A stretch of 64,000 bases of DNA. Origin: JAOADN01 sp049323795 (GTDB lineage: Bacteria > Pseudomonadota > Alphaproteobacteria > Rhodobacterales > Rhodobacteraceae). A model generated the notes under the pieces. That model ran no database searches and had not been told where the DNA came from. It was given only the letters and a program-made list of their open reading frames with translations. Positions 27,656-37,113 of the stretch are shown here, one piece after another; within the stretch, counting starts at the first letter, position 1, and each line of letters begins with the position of its first letter. The stretch covers positions 40,224 through 104,223 of the forward strand of contig JBMOOH010000034.1 in NCBI GenBank assembly GCA_049323795.1, read 5' to 3'. The translations under genes and the position numbers were made by a program.

Positions 27656-28221
27656 GGGGCGGGGTCGTAGGCGAAGGGTGTGGCGAAATTGCGGAACAGG
27701 GGCGCGGCGCGGTCCTTGTCCGAAAGGATGGCGGCGTCGGGCGCGATGCCCCAGTCGATGGCGAGGTCGGGGTCGTCGAACCGCACCGCGCCGTCGCAGT
27801 CGGGGGCATAGGTGTCGGAGCACTTGTAGAGGACTTCGGTGTCGGGCGCGCGGGTGACGAAGCCGTGGAGGAAGCCCACGGGGACGAGAAGCTGGCGGCC
27901 GTTCGCGGCGCTGAGTTCGGTGCCGAACCATTGCCCGAAGGTCGGCGAGCCCTGGCGCGCGTCCACCGCCACGTCGAAGATCGCCCCCCGCCCGCAGCGG
28001 ACGAGCTTGGCCTGGGCACGCGGCGGGCGCTGGTAGTGGAGGCCCCGGACGGTGCCGCCCTGAGCCGAGAAGGAGTGGTTGTCCTGCACGAAATCCGTGT
28101 CGATTCCCGCCTGTCTCAGGGTCTCGCGGTTCCAGACCTCGGAAAACCAGCCGCGCGCGTCGCCGAAGCGGCGGGGGGTGAGGATGAGGCAGCCGGGAAG
28201 CGGGCTGGGTTCGATCTGCAT
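27652..28221 (-). CDS. rmlC: dTDP-4-dehydrorhamnose 3,5-epimerase
   Basis: A 189-aa cupin-fold epimerase. Visible signatures are DARGWFSEVWN, QDNHSFSAQGGTVRGLHYQ with the catalytic His, LVPVGFLHGFV, and VLYKCSDTYAPD near the C-terminal half. It is the first gene of the rmlC-rmlB pair, so the window holds all four enzymes of dTDP-L-rhamnose synthesis. Confidence 0.96.
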   Translation of the reverse strand: MQIEPSPLPGCLILTPRRFGDARGWFSEVWNRETLRQAGIDTDFVQDNHSFSAQGGTVRGLHYQRPPRAQAKLVRCGRGAIFDVAVDARQGSPTFGQWFGTELSAANGRQLLVPVGFLHGFVTRAPDTEVLYKCSDTYAPDCDGAVRFDDPDLAIDWGIAPDAAILSDKDRAAPLFRNFATPFAYDPAP

Positions 28222-28297
28222 GGCACTCGCACGGCGGATGGCGGGGCGAGTTGTAGCGGCAGGGGGCGGGGGGCGGAAGGGCGTTGTGGGGCGCGCG

Positions 28298-29356
<1,059 letters not shown>

Positions 29357-29359
29357 GTC

Positions 29360-30196
29360 CTACCCCGCTTTCCGCGCATGGATGTCCAGGTCCGGGAAAC
29401 GCCAGCTTTCGGCATCTTCCGCGATCCTTCGTGCCGTGTCCTTGATCGTGCCCGACAGCCCGTCGAGCGCCGCGAGCGTGGTCCTCAGCGTCGAGGACGT
29501 GACGGAAAGCGCGCCCATCACCCGGCCCGTCGAGCTGAGGATCGGGGCGGCGACGCAGATGATGCCGGGCTCGTGCTCCTCGCGGTCGAAGGCGTGGCCG
29601 CGCCGGCGGGTCGCTTCGAGTTCGCAACGGAGCGCATCGGGTGTCGTGATCGTGTTCGGGGTGAAGGCGCGGAAGGACAGCAGCGGCACCAGCCGGTCAA
29701 GCTCGGCGGGCGGCAGGAAAGCGAGCATCGCCTTGCCGACACCGGTGCAATGCGCCGGGCCGACCTTTCCCGCCTGCGCGAACATCTCGATCGGGACGCG
29801 CGCGTTGCGCTTGTCCACGTAGAGGACATGCGCGCCGTCGAGTTGGGCAAGGTGGACGGTCTCGCCCACCTCGGCCGACAGCGCGTCGATATGGGGCCGG
29901 GCGTGCGGGGCCAGCGAGGACTGCGCCCAGGCCGCATGGGCCAGCCGGACCAGCCGCATCCCCAGGGAATAGGCGCCGGTGTCGGGGTCCTGCACCAACA
30001 GGGACTGGCTGGTCAGGGTCTGGAGAAAGCGGAACAGCGTGGCCTTCGGATAGCTGCTTTGCGCCAGAAGTTCGGAGAAACGCACCGGGCGCCCGAACGC
30101 CGCGACCTGGTCGAGCACGGCCAGCGCCTTGCCGACGGTGCCGTCGCCCGGCCCGTTCACGCACCCGTTCACGCGCCCGTCAAGCGCCCCTGCCAT
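29360..30196 (-). CDS. IclR family transcriptional regulator
   Basis: A 278-aa regulator. Residues about 20-80 form the winged helix (VGKALAVLDQVAAFGRPVRFSELLAQSSYPKATLFRFL), followed by the IclR effector domain with GVGKAMLAFLPPAEL and the ICVAAPILSSTGRVMGALSVT segment. It diverges from the sugar transporter operon and is the likely local repressor or activator, with candidate operator sequences at 30281-30321. The effector is not known; galactose or a galactoside would fit the neighbourhood. Confidence 0.9.
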   Translation of the reverse strand: MAGALDGRVNGCVNGPGDGTVGKALAVLDQVAAFGRPVRFSELLAQSSYPKATLFRFLQTLTSQSLLVQDPDTGAYSLGMRLVRLAHAAWAQSSLAPHARPHIDALSAEVGETVHLAQLDGAHVLYVDKRNARVPIEMFAQAGKVGPAHCTGVGKAMLAFLPPAELDRLVPLLSFRAFTPNTITTPDALRCELEATRRRGHAFDREEHEPGIICVAAPILSSTGRVMGALSVTSSTLRTTLAALDGLSGTIKDTARRIAEDAESWRFPDLDIHARKAG

Positions 30197-30253
30197 CGCC
30201 TTTTCCTCCCGCGTTTCACGGCCGCCTGCTTTGGGTGCGGTCCGATGAAACTG

Positions 30254-30282
30254 TTGACAAGCCTAACCGAGTCGCGATTATG
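30254..30282 (+). promoter_or_regulatory. Sigma-70-type promoter for the galactoside transport operon
   Basis: A perfect TTGACA at 30254-30259 is followed at 16-17 bp by GATTAT/ATTATG (30276-30282). The start site would be near 30289, giving a leader of about 47 nt with AGGAGG at 30326-30331. Confidence 0.65.
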
Positions 30283-30321
30283 GTTTCAATAAATAAAATC
30301 AAGTTTCACATTTTGGAACCA
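30281..30321. promoter_or_regulatory. Candidate IclR operator overlapping the promoter
   Basis: TGGTTTCAA at 30281-30289 and TTGGAACCA at 30313-30321 are inverted copies (8 of 9 match), with centres about 32 bp apart. The AT-rich stretch between them stands out from the GC-rich surroundings. They lie at and just after the predicted start site, a position that would suit repression. Assignment to the adjacent IclR is inference. Confidence 0.45.
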
Positions 30322-30335
30322 GACAGGAGGAAATC

Positions 30336-31571
30336 ATGGTCCATAGAACGACGGGCGCGCTGGCCCTGGCGGCGGCGCTGCTCATCTCCGGCTCGGCCTT
30401 CGCGCAGCAGCGGGTGCTCCGTTTCACGACCGACAACAACGACCCGGCACCGAAGGCGGCCTGGGAACAGCTTGTCGCCGATTTCGAGGCCGAGAACCCC
30501 GATATCGACGTCCAGATGAACATCATGGACCGCGAAGGCTACAAGACCGCGATCCGCAACTTCCTGACCACCGATCCGCCGGATGTCGCGAACTGGTATC
30601 CGGCGAACCGGATGAAGCCCTTCGTCGATGCCGGGCTGTTCATGGACATCTCGGATGTCTACAAGAACAACGGGCTGGACACCCAGCTCGCCTCGACGCT
30701 GCCGATCGTCACGCAGGACGGCAAGCAGTACATGATCCCCTACACCTACTACCAGTGGGGAATCTACTACAACAAGACGGTCTACGACCAGGTCGGAGCG
30801 ACCGTCCCCGCAACCTGGGACGAGTTCATCGCCAACTGCGAGAAGTTCAAGGCCGCGGGAATCGACTGCCTGACGACCGGCACCAGCCAGCTCTGGCCGG
30901 CCGCCGGCATCTTCGACTACCTGAACCTCAGGACCAACGGCTACGAGTTCCACAAGCAGCTCACCAACGGCGAGATCGCCTGGACCGACGACCGTGTCCG
31001 CGCGACCTTTGCCGAATGGGCGAAGGTCGTGCCCTACACCACCGCGAACCATGCCGCGATCGACTGGCAGGACGCGGTGCCGCTGGTCGTCCAGGGCAAG
31101 GCCGCCAACTACGTGATGGGCAACTTCGCGGTCGCGGCCTTCAAGGAAGGCGGGATGACCAACGAGACGCTCGGGTTCATGCCCTTCCCGACCATCAACC
31201 CGGATGTGCCGCGCGCCGAGGAGGCGCCGACCGATGCGGTGTTCATCCCGGCGGGCGCGAAGAACGTCGATGACGCCAAGAAGTTCATGGCCTTCGTGGC
31301 GCGCGCCGACGTGCAGACCAAGCTGAACGCGGCCCTGGGGCAGCTGCCGGTGAACGCAGGCTCGACGGTCGGTGACGACCCGTTCCTCAAGGCCGGCTTC
31401 GAGATGCTCTCGACCACGCCGGGCGGCATCGCCCAGTTCTTCGACCGTGACGCCCCGGCGGAAATGGCCAAGGCCGGCATGGAAGGCTTCCAGCAGTTCA
31501 TGGTCCAGCCGGACCAGCTGGATGCGATCCTCGAGCGGCTCGAGCAGGTGCGCAAGCAGGTCTACAAGTGA
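30336..31571 (+). CDS. Sugar ABC transporter substrate-binding protein
   Basis: A 411-aa periplasmic solute-binding protein of family 1 (maltose-binding fold). Residues 1-23 form a signal peptide ending AFA, with Gln24 as the mature N-terminus. Segments such as YYNKTVYDQVGATVPATWDEF and GKAANYVMGNF are typical of CUT1 binding proteins. It heads the operon and should bind an alpha- or beta-galactoside, judging by the two hydrolases encoded downstream; the ligand cannot be read from sequence. Confidence 0.92.
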   Translation: MVHRTTGALALAAALLISGSAFAQQRVLRFTTDNNDPAPKAAWEQLVADFEAENPDIDVQMNIMDREGYKTAIRNFLTTDPPDVANWYPANRMKPFVDAGLFMDISDVYKNNGLDTQLASTLPIVTQDGKQYMIPYTYYQWGIYYNKTVYDQVGATVPATWDEFIANCEKFKAAGIDCLTTGTSQLWPAAGIFDYLNLRTNGYEFHKQLTNGEIAWTDDRVRATFAEWAKVVPYTTANHAAIDWQDAVPLVVQGKAANYVMGNFAVAAFKEGGMTNETLGFMPFPTINPDVPRAEEAPTDAVFIPAGAKNVDDAKKFMAFVARADVQTKLNAALGQLPVNAGSTVGDDPFLKAGFEMLSTTPGGIAQFFDRDAPAEMAKAGMEGFQQFMVQPDQLDAILERLEQVRKQVYK

Positions 31572-31672
31572 CCTGATCGCGGCGGCGGCCGGGACCACCG
31601 GCCGCCGCCATCCCGCAGGTTCCGCGCAAGGAATCTGCGCGAGTCTTCGAGAACTCTTGCCGGAGACCCCCG

Positions 31673-32560
31673 ATGTCCAGCTTGTGGAAAGCGAACCAGC
31701 GCCGACTGGCCCCCTGGCTGTTCCTGGCCCCCGGCCTGCTGATGTTCGCGGTCTACGTGATCGTCCCGATCTTCCAGAGCATGTGGATCAGCTTCTACGA
31801 CTGGGACGGCCTGGGCAAGGCGACCTGGATCGGCACCGCCAACTATGTCGAGATGCTGGGCGACCCGAACATGGCCACCAGCTTCAAGAACAACATCATC
31901 TGGCTGGTGCTCTACCTTCTGGCGGTCCCCGCGGGCCTGTTCATCGCGATCTTCCTCAATCAGACCGTGCGCGGCATCCGGCTTTACAAGTCGCTGTTCT
32001 TCTTTCCCTTCGTCATCAGCCAGGTCGTCGTAGGTCTGATGTTCGCCTGGTTCTACGCGCCGAATTTCGGGCTGTTCTACAAGATGATCGAGTTCTTCAC
32101 CGGCCAGGGCGTCGCCATCCTCGCCGACCCCGATCTCGTCACCTACGGCATCATCGCCGCCGGCCTCTGGCCGCAGATCGCCTATGTGATGATCCTGTAT
32201 CTGACCGGCCTGAACAACGTCGCCCCCGACCAGATCGAGGCGGCGCGGCTGGATGGGGCCAAGGGCTGGCGGATGCTGTGGTATGTCGTCCTGCCGCAAC
32301 TGCGCCCCGCCACCTTCATCGCCGTGGTCGTCACCGTGATCGGCGCGCTCCGCTCCTTCGACCTGGTGTCGATCATGACCGCCGGCGGGCCGTTCGGCTC
32401 GTCCCGCGTGCTCAGTTACTACATGTACGAACAGGCGCTCAGCGAATACGGCTACCGCATGGGCTATGGCGCGGCCATCGCCGTGGTGCTCTTCGGGATC
32501 ATGATGATCTTCATCTCGGGCTTCATCTGGAAGATGTGGCGCGACGAGACGGAGCGGTAG
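31673..32560 (+). CDS. Sugar ABC transporter permease (MalF/UgpA type)
   Basis: A 295-aa six-helix permease: PWLFLAPGLLMFAVYVIVPIFQSMWISF is the typical first helix and the EAA loop (EAARLDGAKGWRMLWYVVLPQLRP) lies near residues 190-212, where it contacts the ATPase. It follows the binding-protein gene after 101 bp and precedes the partner permease by 4 bp. It belongs to the CUT1 carbohydrate importer class. Confidence 0.93.
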   Translation: MSSLWKANQRRLAPWLFLAPGLLMFAVYVIVPIFQSMWISFYDWDGLGKATWIGTANYVEMLGDPNMATSFKNNIIWLVLYLLAVPAGLFIAIFLNQTVRGIRLYKSLFFFPFVISQVVVGLMFAWFYAPNFGLFYKMIEFFTGQGVAILADPDLVTYGIIAAGLWPQIAYVMILYLTGLNNVAPDQIEAARLDGAKGWRMLWYVVLPQLRPATFIAVVVTVIGALRSFDLVSIMTAGGPFGSSRVLSYYMYEQALSEYGYRMGYGAAIAVVLFGIMMIFISGFIWKMWRDETER

Positions 32561-32564
32561 GCCC

Positions 32565-33410
32565 ATGTTTCCGCGTCCCATCCAGCAACGTTCGCAAGCC
32601 GCGCAGTGGCTTTACAAGATCGCCCTGCCGCTGGCCCTGATCCTGTGGCTCTTCCCGCTTCTCGGCGTCGCCGTGACCTCGGTGCGCCCGGCCTCCGACC
32701 TGGCGCAGGGGAACTATTTCGGCATCCCCTCCTACCTCGCCTTCGAGAACTATGCCGACGTGTTCCGCAACACGCCGATGCTGCAATACATCAGGAACAG
32801 CTTCATCGTGACGATCCCGACCGTGATCGGCACGGTGGCGCTCAGCCTGATGACCGGTTTCGCGCTGGCGGTCTACAGGTTCCGCGCGAACCTGGTCCTG
32901 TTCTTCCTCTTCGTCGCCGGCAACTTCGTGCCCTTCCAGATCCTGATGGTGCCGGTCCGCGACATGACCCTGTCGCTTGGCCTCTACAACACCTACTCGG
33001 GGCTGGCGCTCTTCCACATCGCCTTCCAGACCGGGTTCTCGACGCTCTTCATGCGCAACTTCATCAAGGCGCTGCCGTTCGAGCTGATCGAGGCCGCGCG
33101 GGTCGAGGGCGTCGCCGAATGGCGCATCTTCTGGTTCATCGTCCTGCCGCTGATGCGGCCCGCGATCGCCGCCCTCAGCGTGCTGATCTTCACCTTCATC
33201 TGGAATGATTTCTTCTGGGCCACCGTCCTGACCACCACCCCCGAGAGGCAGCCGATCACCGCCGGCCTGTCGTCGCTGAACGGACAGTGGGTCGCGGCCT
33301 GGCAGCTCGTCTCGGCCGGCGCGATCCTCGCCGCCCTTCCCCCTGTCGCGATGTTCTTCCTGATGCAGAGGCACTTCATCGCCGGCCTTACCCTCGGAGC
33401 AGTCAAGTGA
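32565..33410 (+). CDS. Sugar ABC transporter permease (MalG/UgpE type)
   Basis: A 281-aa six-helix permease with the EAA loop (EAARVEGVAEWRIFWFIVLPLMRPA) near residues 175-199 and the FIWNDFFWA segment typical of MalG-like subunits. It pairs with the preceding permease to form the channel. Its TGA overlaps the GTG of the GH4 gene, so transport and hydrolysis are translationally coupled. Confidence 0.93.
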   Translation: MFPRPIQQRSQAAQWLYKIALPLALILWLFPLLGVAVTSVRPASDLAQGNYFGIPSYLAFENYADVFRNTPMLQYIRNSFIVTIPTVIGTVALSLMTGFALAVYRFRANLVLFFLFVAGNFVPFQILMVPVRDMTLSLGLYNTYSGLALFHIAFQTGFSTLFMRNFIKALPFELIEAARVEGVAEWRIFWFIVLPLMRPAIAALSVLIFTFIWNDFFWATVLTTTPERQPITAGLSSLNGQWVAAWQLVSAGAILAALPPVAMFFLMQRHFIAGLTLGAVK

Positions 33411-34762
33411 CCAGGATCGCCTTCATCGGGGCCGGATCGACCGTCTTCATGAAGAACCTCATCGGCGATGCGTTGCAGATGCCGGCGCTGGCGGAGGCGA
33501 CCGTTGCGCTGATGGACATCGACCGGAAACGGCTGGAGGAATCCGAGCTGGTGGCGCGGAAGATGGTCGCGTCTCTGGGCGTTCCGGCAAGGATAGAGAC
33601 GCATTCCGACCAGAGGCGGGCCCTCGAAGGGGCCGATTTCGTGATCGTCGCCTTCCAGATCGGCGGCTACATCCCCTGCACCGTGACCGACTTCGAGGTG
33701 CCCAAGCGCTTCGGGCTCCGCCAGACAATCGCCGATACGCTCGGAATCGGCGGGATCATGCGGGGGCTGCGGACGGTGCCGCACCTGTGGAAGCTGGCCG
33801 AGGACATGGCTCAGGTCTGCCCCGATGCGCTGATGCTGCAATACGTGAACCCGATGGCGATCAACACCTGGGCGCTGGGGGCGAAATTCCCGCACGTGAA
33901 GCAGGTGGGCCTCTGCCATTCGGTGCAGGGCACGGCGGCCGAACTGGCGCGCGACCTGGACCTCCCGGTCGAAAGCCTCCGCTACCGCGCGGCGGGCATC
34001 AATCACATGGCCTTCTACCTGAACTTCGAGGCGAGGACCGCGGACGGGTCGTACCGCGATCTCTACCCGGCGCTTCTGGAAGGCTACCGCGCGGGCCGCA
34101 TCCCGAAGCCCAGCCACTGGAACGACCGCTGCCCGAACCGGGTCCGCTACGAGGTGATGACACATCTCGGCTACTTCGTGACCGAGTCCTCCGAGCACTT
34201 CGCGGAATACGTGCCGTGGTTCATCAAGACCCACCGCCCCGACCTGATCGGGACCTTCGGCATCCCGCTCGACGAATATCCCCTGCGCTGCGAGGAGCAG
34301 ATCGCGCGCTGGGAAAGGCAGGCCGAGGAGTATCGCAACGCGGAGCGGATCGAGGTGAAGCCGAGCCACGAATATGCGGCCACGATCATGAATTCCGTCG
34401 TCACCGGCACGCCTTCGGTCATCTACGGCAATGTCCCGAACCGGGGCTTCATCCCGCAGCTTCCCGCGGGGGCCGCCGTCGAGGTGCCGACGCTTGTCGA
34501 TGCAAACGGGCTTCAGCCCACGACCGTGAACGACATCCCGCCACAGCTCGTCGCGCTGATGCGCACGAACGTGAACGTGCAGGAGCTTACCGTCGCGGCG
34601 CTTCTGGAAGAGAACCGCGAACACGTCTATCACGCGGCCATGCTGGATCCCCACACGGCGGCAGAACTCGACCTGCGGCAGATCCGGACGCTGGTTGACG
34701 AGCTGGTCGCCGCGCACGGGGACTGGATGCCCGCGTGGCTCCGGGGCCGGAAGGCCGCCTGA
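33407..34762 (+). CDS. melA: Alpha-galactosidase, glycoside hydrolase family 4
   Basis: A 451-aa cytoplasmic GH4 enzyme. GH4 enzymes need NAD and a divalent metal and act by oxidation-elimination. The N-terminal IAFIGAGSTVF loop (4-14) binds NAD; Cys170 in CHSVQG and His200 in NHMAFY are the metal ligands; YVNPMA at 146-151 lies by the active site. The CHSVQG form matches alpha-galactosidases better than 6-phospho-glucosidases. The GTG start at 33407 overlaps the permease stop. It would split melibiose-type sugars delivered by the transporter. Confidence 0.9.
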   Translation: MTRIAFIGAGSTVFMKNLIGDALQMPALAEATVALMDIDRKRLEESELVARKMVASLGVPARIETHSDQRRALEGADFVIVAFQIGGYIPCTVTDFEVPKRFGLRQTIADTLGIGGIMRGLRTVPHLWKLAEDMAQVCPDALMLQYVNPMAINTWALGAKFPHVKQVGLCHSVQGTAAELARDLDLPVESLRYRAAGINHMAFYLNFEARTADGSYRDLYPALLEGYRAGRIPKPSHWNDRCPNRVRYEVMTHLGYFVTESSEHFAEYVPWFIKTHRPDLIGTFGIPLDEYPLRCEEQIARWERQAEEYRNAERIEVKPSHEYAATIMNSVVTGTPSVIYGNVPNRGFIPQLPAGAAVEVPTLVDANGLQPTTVNDIPPQLVALMRTNVNVQELTVAALLEENREHVYHAAMLDPHTAAELDLRQIRTLVDELVAAHGDWMPAWLRGRKAA

Positions 34763-34797
34763 GCCGAACCGACCTGCTAGGCGCCGAGGACACGAAG

Positions 34798-35568
34798 ATG
34801 CAGCCCCCCGTCACCTTTCACGACCTGAAGGGCAGGTCCGTGTTCATCACCGGCGGCGCGTCGGGCATGGGCGCCTCGGTGACGGAAGGGTTCCTGCGGC
34901 AAGGGGCGAAGGTCGCCTTCGCCGATATCCTCGACAGCGGCGACTTCGCGGTGCGGATGGAGCGCGGGACGGGCAACCGGCCGCTCGGCATCCGCTGCGA
35001 CATCACCGACACGGCCGGGCTGCGCGCCGCGATGGACCGGGCGGCTGCAGCCCACGGGCCGATCACGGTTCTGGTGAACCTCGCCGCCAACGACGAGCGC
35101 CACAGGACCGAAGCCGTGACCGAGGACTACTGGGACTGGTGCATCGCCATCAATCTCAAGGCCTATTTCTTTGCGACCCAACACGTGATCCCGATGATGC
35201 GCGCGGCGGGCGGGGGCGCGATCATCAACTTCTCGTCGATCAGCTACATGATGGGCCTTGGCGACTACGCGATCTACACCGGCTCGAACGCGGCCATCAC
35301 CGCGATGACCCGGGGACATGCGCGCGAGTTCGGCAGGGAAGGCATACGTGTCAACGCGGTCGCCCCGGGCTGGGTGCTGACCGAACGGCAGAAGCGGCTC
35401 TGGGTCACGCCCGAGGGGCTGGCGAAGTACCTCGAACGGCAGTGCCTTGCACCGGCGATGGAGCCTGACGACATCGTGGGGGGCGTGCTGTTCCTCGCCT
35501 CCGATGCCTCGCGGATGATGACGGGGCAGGCGCTGGTCATCGACGCGGGCGTGGTGGTGACGGGATGA
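34798..35568 (+). CDS. SDR sugar dehydrogenase, probably D-galactose 1-dehydrogenase
   Basis: A 256-aa short-chain dehydrogenase. The cofactor loop is TGGASGMG (18-25), the N-A-A-N element appears as NLAAN (94-98), the catalytic Ser is in FSSIS (145-149) and Tyr160 is the catalytic Tyr. The residue at the YxxxK lysine position is Asn164 (AAC, 35287-35289), which is unusual. Family resemblance is to Caulobacter XylB-like xylose and galactose dehydrogenases. Next to dgoK and dgoA it would oxidise galactose to galactonolactone. The ATG at 34798 was chosen for its GAGGACACGA ribosome-binding region and homology start. Confidence 0.82.
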   Translation: MQPPVTFHDLKGRSVFITGGASGMGASVTEGFLRQGAKVAFADILDSGDFAVRMERGTGNRPLGIRCDITDTAGLRAAMDRAAAAHGPITVLVNLAANDERHRTEAVTEDYWDWCIAINLKAYFFATQHVIPMMRAAGGGAIINFSSISYMMGLGDYAIYTGSNAAITAMTRGHAREFGREGIRVNAVAPGWVLTERQKRLWVTPEGLAKYLERQCLAPAMEPDDIVGGVLFLASDASRMMTGQALVIDAGVVVTG

Positions 35569-36485
35569 GCGGGCTTCCCGGCCTCGCCTGGATCGCCGCC
35601 GACTGGGGCACGTCGAATCTCCGCGTCTGGGCGATGGGGGCGAGGGGAACCGAGCCGCTGGCCGAGGCACAGAGCGGCGAGGGGATGGGCACGCTCGACC
35701 CTGCGGGGTTCGAGGCAGCGCTTCTGCGGCTGGTCGGCGAATGGCTGGGCGAGGCGCGCGTTCCGGTCATCGCCTGCGGCATGGTCGGCAGCCGGCAGGG
35801 CTGGGCCGAGGCGCCCTATCGTGCGGTACCCTGCGCGCCGGTCGTGCCGGGTCGGCTGACGCAGGCGGCGGCGGCGGACAGGCGGCTCGACGTGCGGATC
35901 GTGCCGGGACTGAAGCAGGAGAGTCCCGCCGACGTGATGCGCGGCGAGGAAACGCAGATCGCGGGCTTCCTTGCCCGGCAGCCGCAGTTCGACGGCGTGC
36001 TCTGCCTGCCCGGCACGCACTCCAAATGGGCGCGGATCAGCGCGGGCGATGTCGTCAGCTTCCAGACCTTCATGACGGGCGAACTCTTCGGGCTGATCGC
36101 CGAGCGCTCGGTCCTGCGCTTCACGGTAGCCGGCGACGGGTGGGAGGACGGGGCCTTCGCGGAAGCCGTGAATACGGCTCTGTCCCGGCCGGAAAGGGCT
36201 CTGTCCCGGCTCTTTACCCTCCGCGCCGAAGGGCTGCTCCGGTCGCTTCCCGCCGGCGTCGCACGCGCGCGGCTGTCGGGGACGCTGATCGGGATCGAGC
36301 TTGCCGGCGCGCGGCCCTACTGGCTCGGCCAGAACGTCGCCCTCGTCGGGGCCGAGACGCTGGGCCGTGCCTATGCGGCAGCGCTGGCCGCACAGGGGGT
36401 CCGGGTCGAACGCGCCGACGCGGGGAGGATGACCCTTGCCGGGCTGACCGCTGCGCGGGCAGGTTCGAGGGAGGCGGTGCCATGA
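35565..36485 (+). CDS. dgoK: 2-dehydro-3-deoxygalactonokinase
   Basis: A 306-aa DgoK-family kinase that phosphorylates 2-keto-3-deoxygalactonate. WIAADWGTSNLRVWAM is the ATPase phosphate-1 loop, GMVGSRQGWAEAPY the conserved DgoK block, and LPGTHSKWARI the second phosphate motif, followed by FMTGELF. Both ends overlap neighbours by 4 bp (ATGA), so SDR, dgoK and dgoA form a tightly coupled unit. Confidence 0.94.
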   Translation: MSGLPGLAWIAADWGTSNLRVWAMGARGTEPLAEAQSGEGMGTLDPAGFEAALLRLVGEWLGEARVPVIACGMVGSRQGWAEAPYRAVPCAPVVPGRLTQAAAADRRLDVRIVPGLKQESPADVMRGEETQIAGFLARQPQFDGVLCLPGTHSKWARISAGDVVSFQTFMTGELFGLIAERSVLRFTVAGDGWEDGAFAEAVNTALSRPERALSRLFTLRAEGLLRSLPAGVARARLSGTLIGIELAGARPYWLGQNVALVGAETLGRAYAAALAAQGVRVERADAGRMTLAGLTAARAGSREAVP

Positions 36486-37087
36486 GCCGACACCTGATCG
36501 CGATCCTCCGGGGGATCACTCCGGGCGAAGCCGTGGACGTCTGCGACGCGCTGATCCGCGCCGGGATCGATCGGATCGAGGTTCCGCTCAACTCGCCCGA
36601 CCCGTTCACCTCCATCGCCGAAATGGCCCTCGCCCACGGGAACGGTGCCCTGATCGGCGCCGGAACGGTGCTCACCCTGGACGAGGTGGACCGCGTGGCG
36701 CGGGCCGGCGGACGGCTCGTCGTGTCGCCGAACTGCGACCCTGCCGTCATCCGCGCCACAAAGGCCGCCGGGATGCAGAGCTGGCCGGGCGTGCTGACCC
36801 CGACCGAGTGCTTCGCGGCGCTGGCGGCCGGCGCGGACGGGCTGAAGCTCTTCCCGAGCTTCATGCCGGGCACCGAGGGGCTGAGGGCCATCCGCGCCGT
36901 GCTGCCGAAGGGCACGCAGGTCTACGCCGTGGGCGGCGCGGGGCCCGAGAACTTCGGCGACTGGCGCGCGGCGGGGGCGGACGGGTTCGGGATCGGTTCG
37001 GCGCTCTACAAGCCCGGCATGTCGGCAGACGAGATCGGGGCGCGTGCCGCGAGGATCGTCGCGGCCTATGACGCGGCGATGGGCTGA
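36482..37087 (+). CDS. dgoA: 2-dehydro-3-deoxy-6-phosphogalactonate aldolase
   Basis: A 201-aa class I aldolase that cleaves KDPGal to pyruvate and glyceraldehyde-3-phosphate. IAILRGITP (7-14) carries the pyruvate-binding Arg, Glu33 (IEVPLNSP) is the proton-relay Glu and Lys122 (GLKLFPS) forms the Schiff base. The IEVPLNSP motif favours DgoA over the KDPG aldolase Eda. The ATG overlaps the dgoK stop. Confidence 0.94.
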   Translation: MSRHLIAILRGITPGEAVDVCDALIRAGIDRIEVPLNSPDPFTSIAEMALAHGNGALIGAGTVLTLDEVDRVARAGGRLVVSPNCDPAVIRATKAAGMQSWPGVLTPTECFAALAAGADGLKLFPSFMPGTEGLRAIRAVLPKGTQVYAVGGAGPENFGDWRAAGADGFGIGSALYKPGMSADEIGARAARIVAAYDAAMG

Positions 37088-37113
37088 CCCCCGGACTTCA
37101 AGGGAATGGACGA

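Noticed and set aside
30315..30340. GGAAC at 30315-30319 as an EcfG promoter for the sugar operon
   Set aside because: No CGTT follows at the required spacing, and a good sigma-70 promoter lies upstream.
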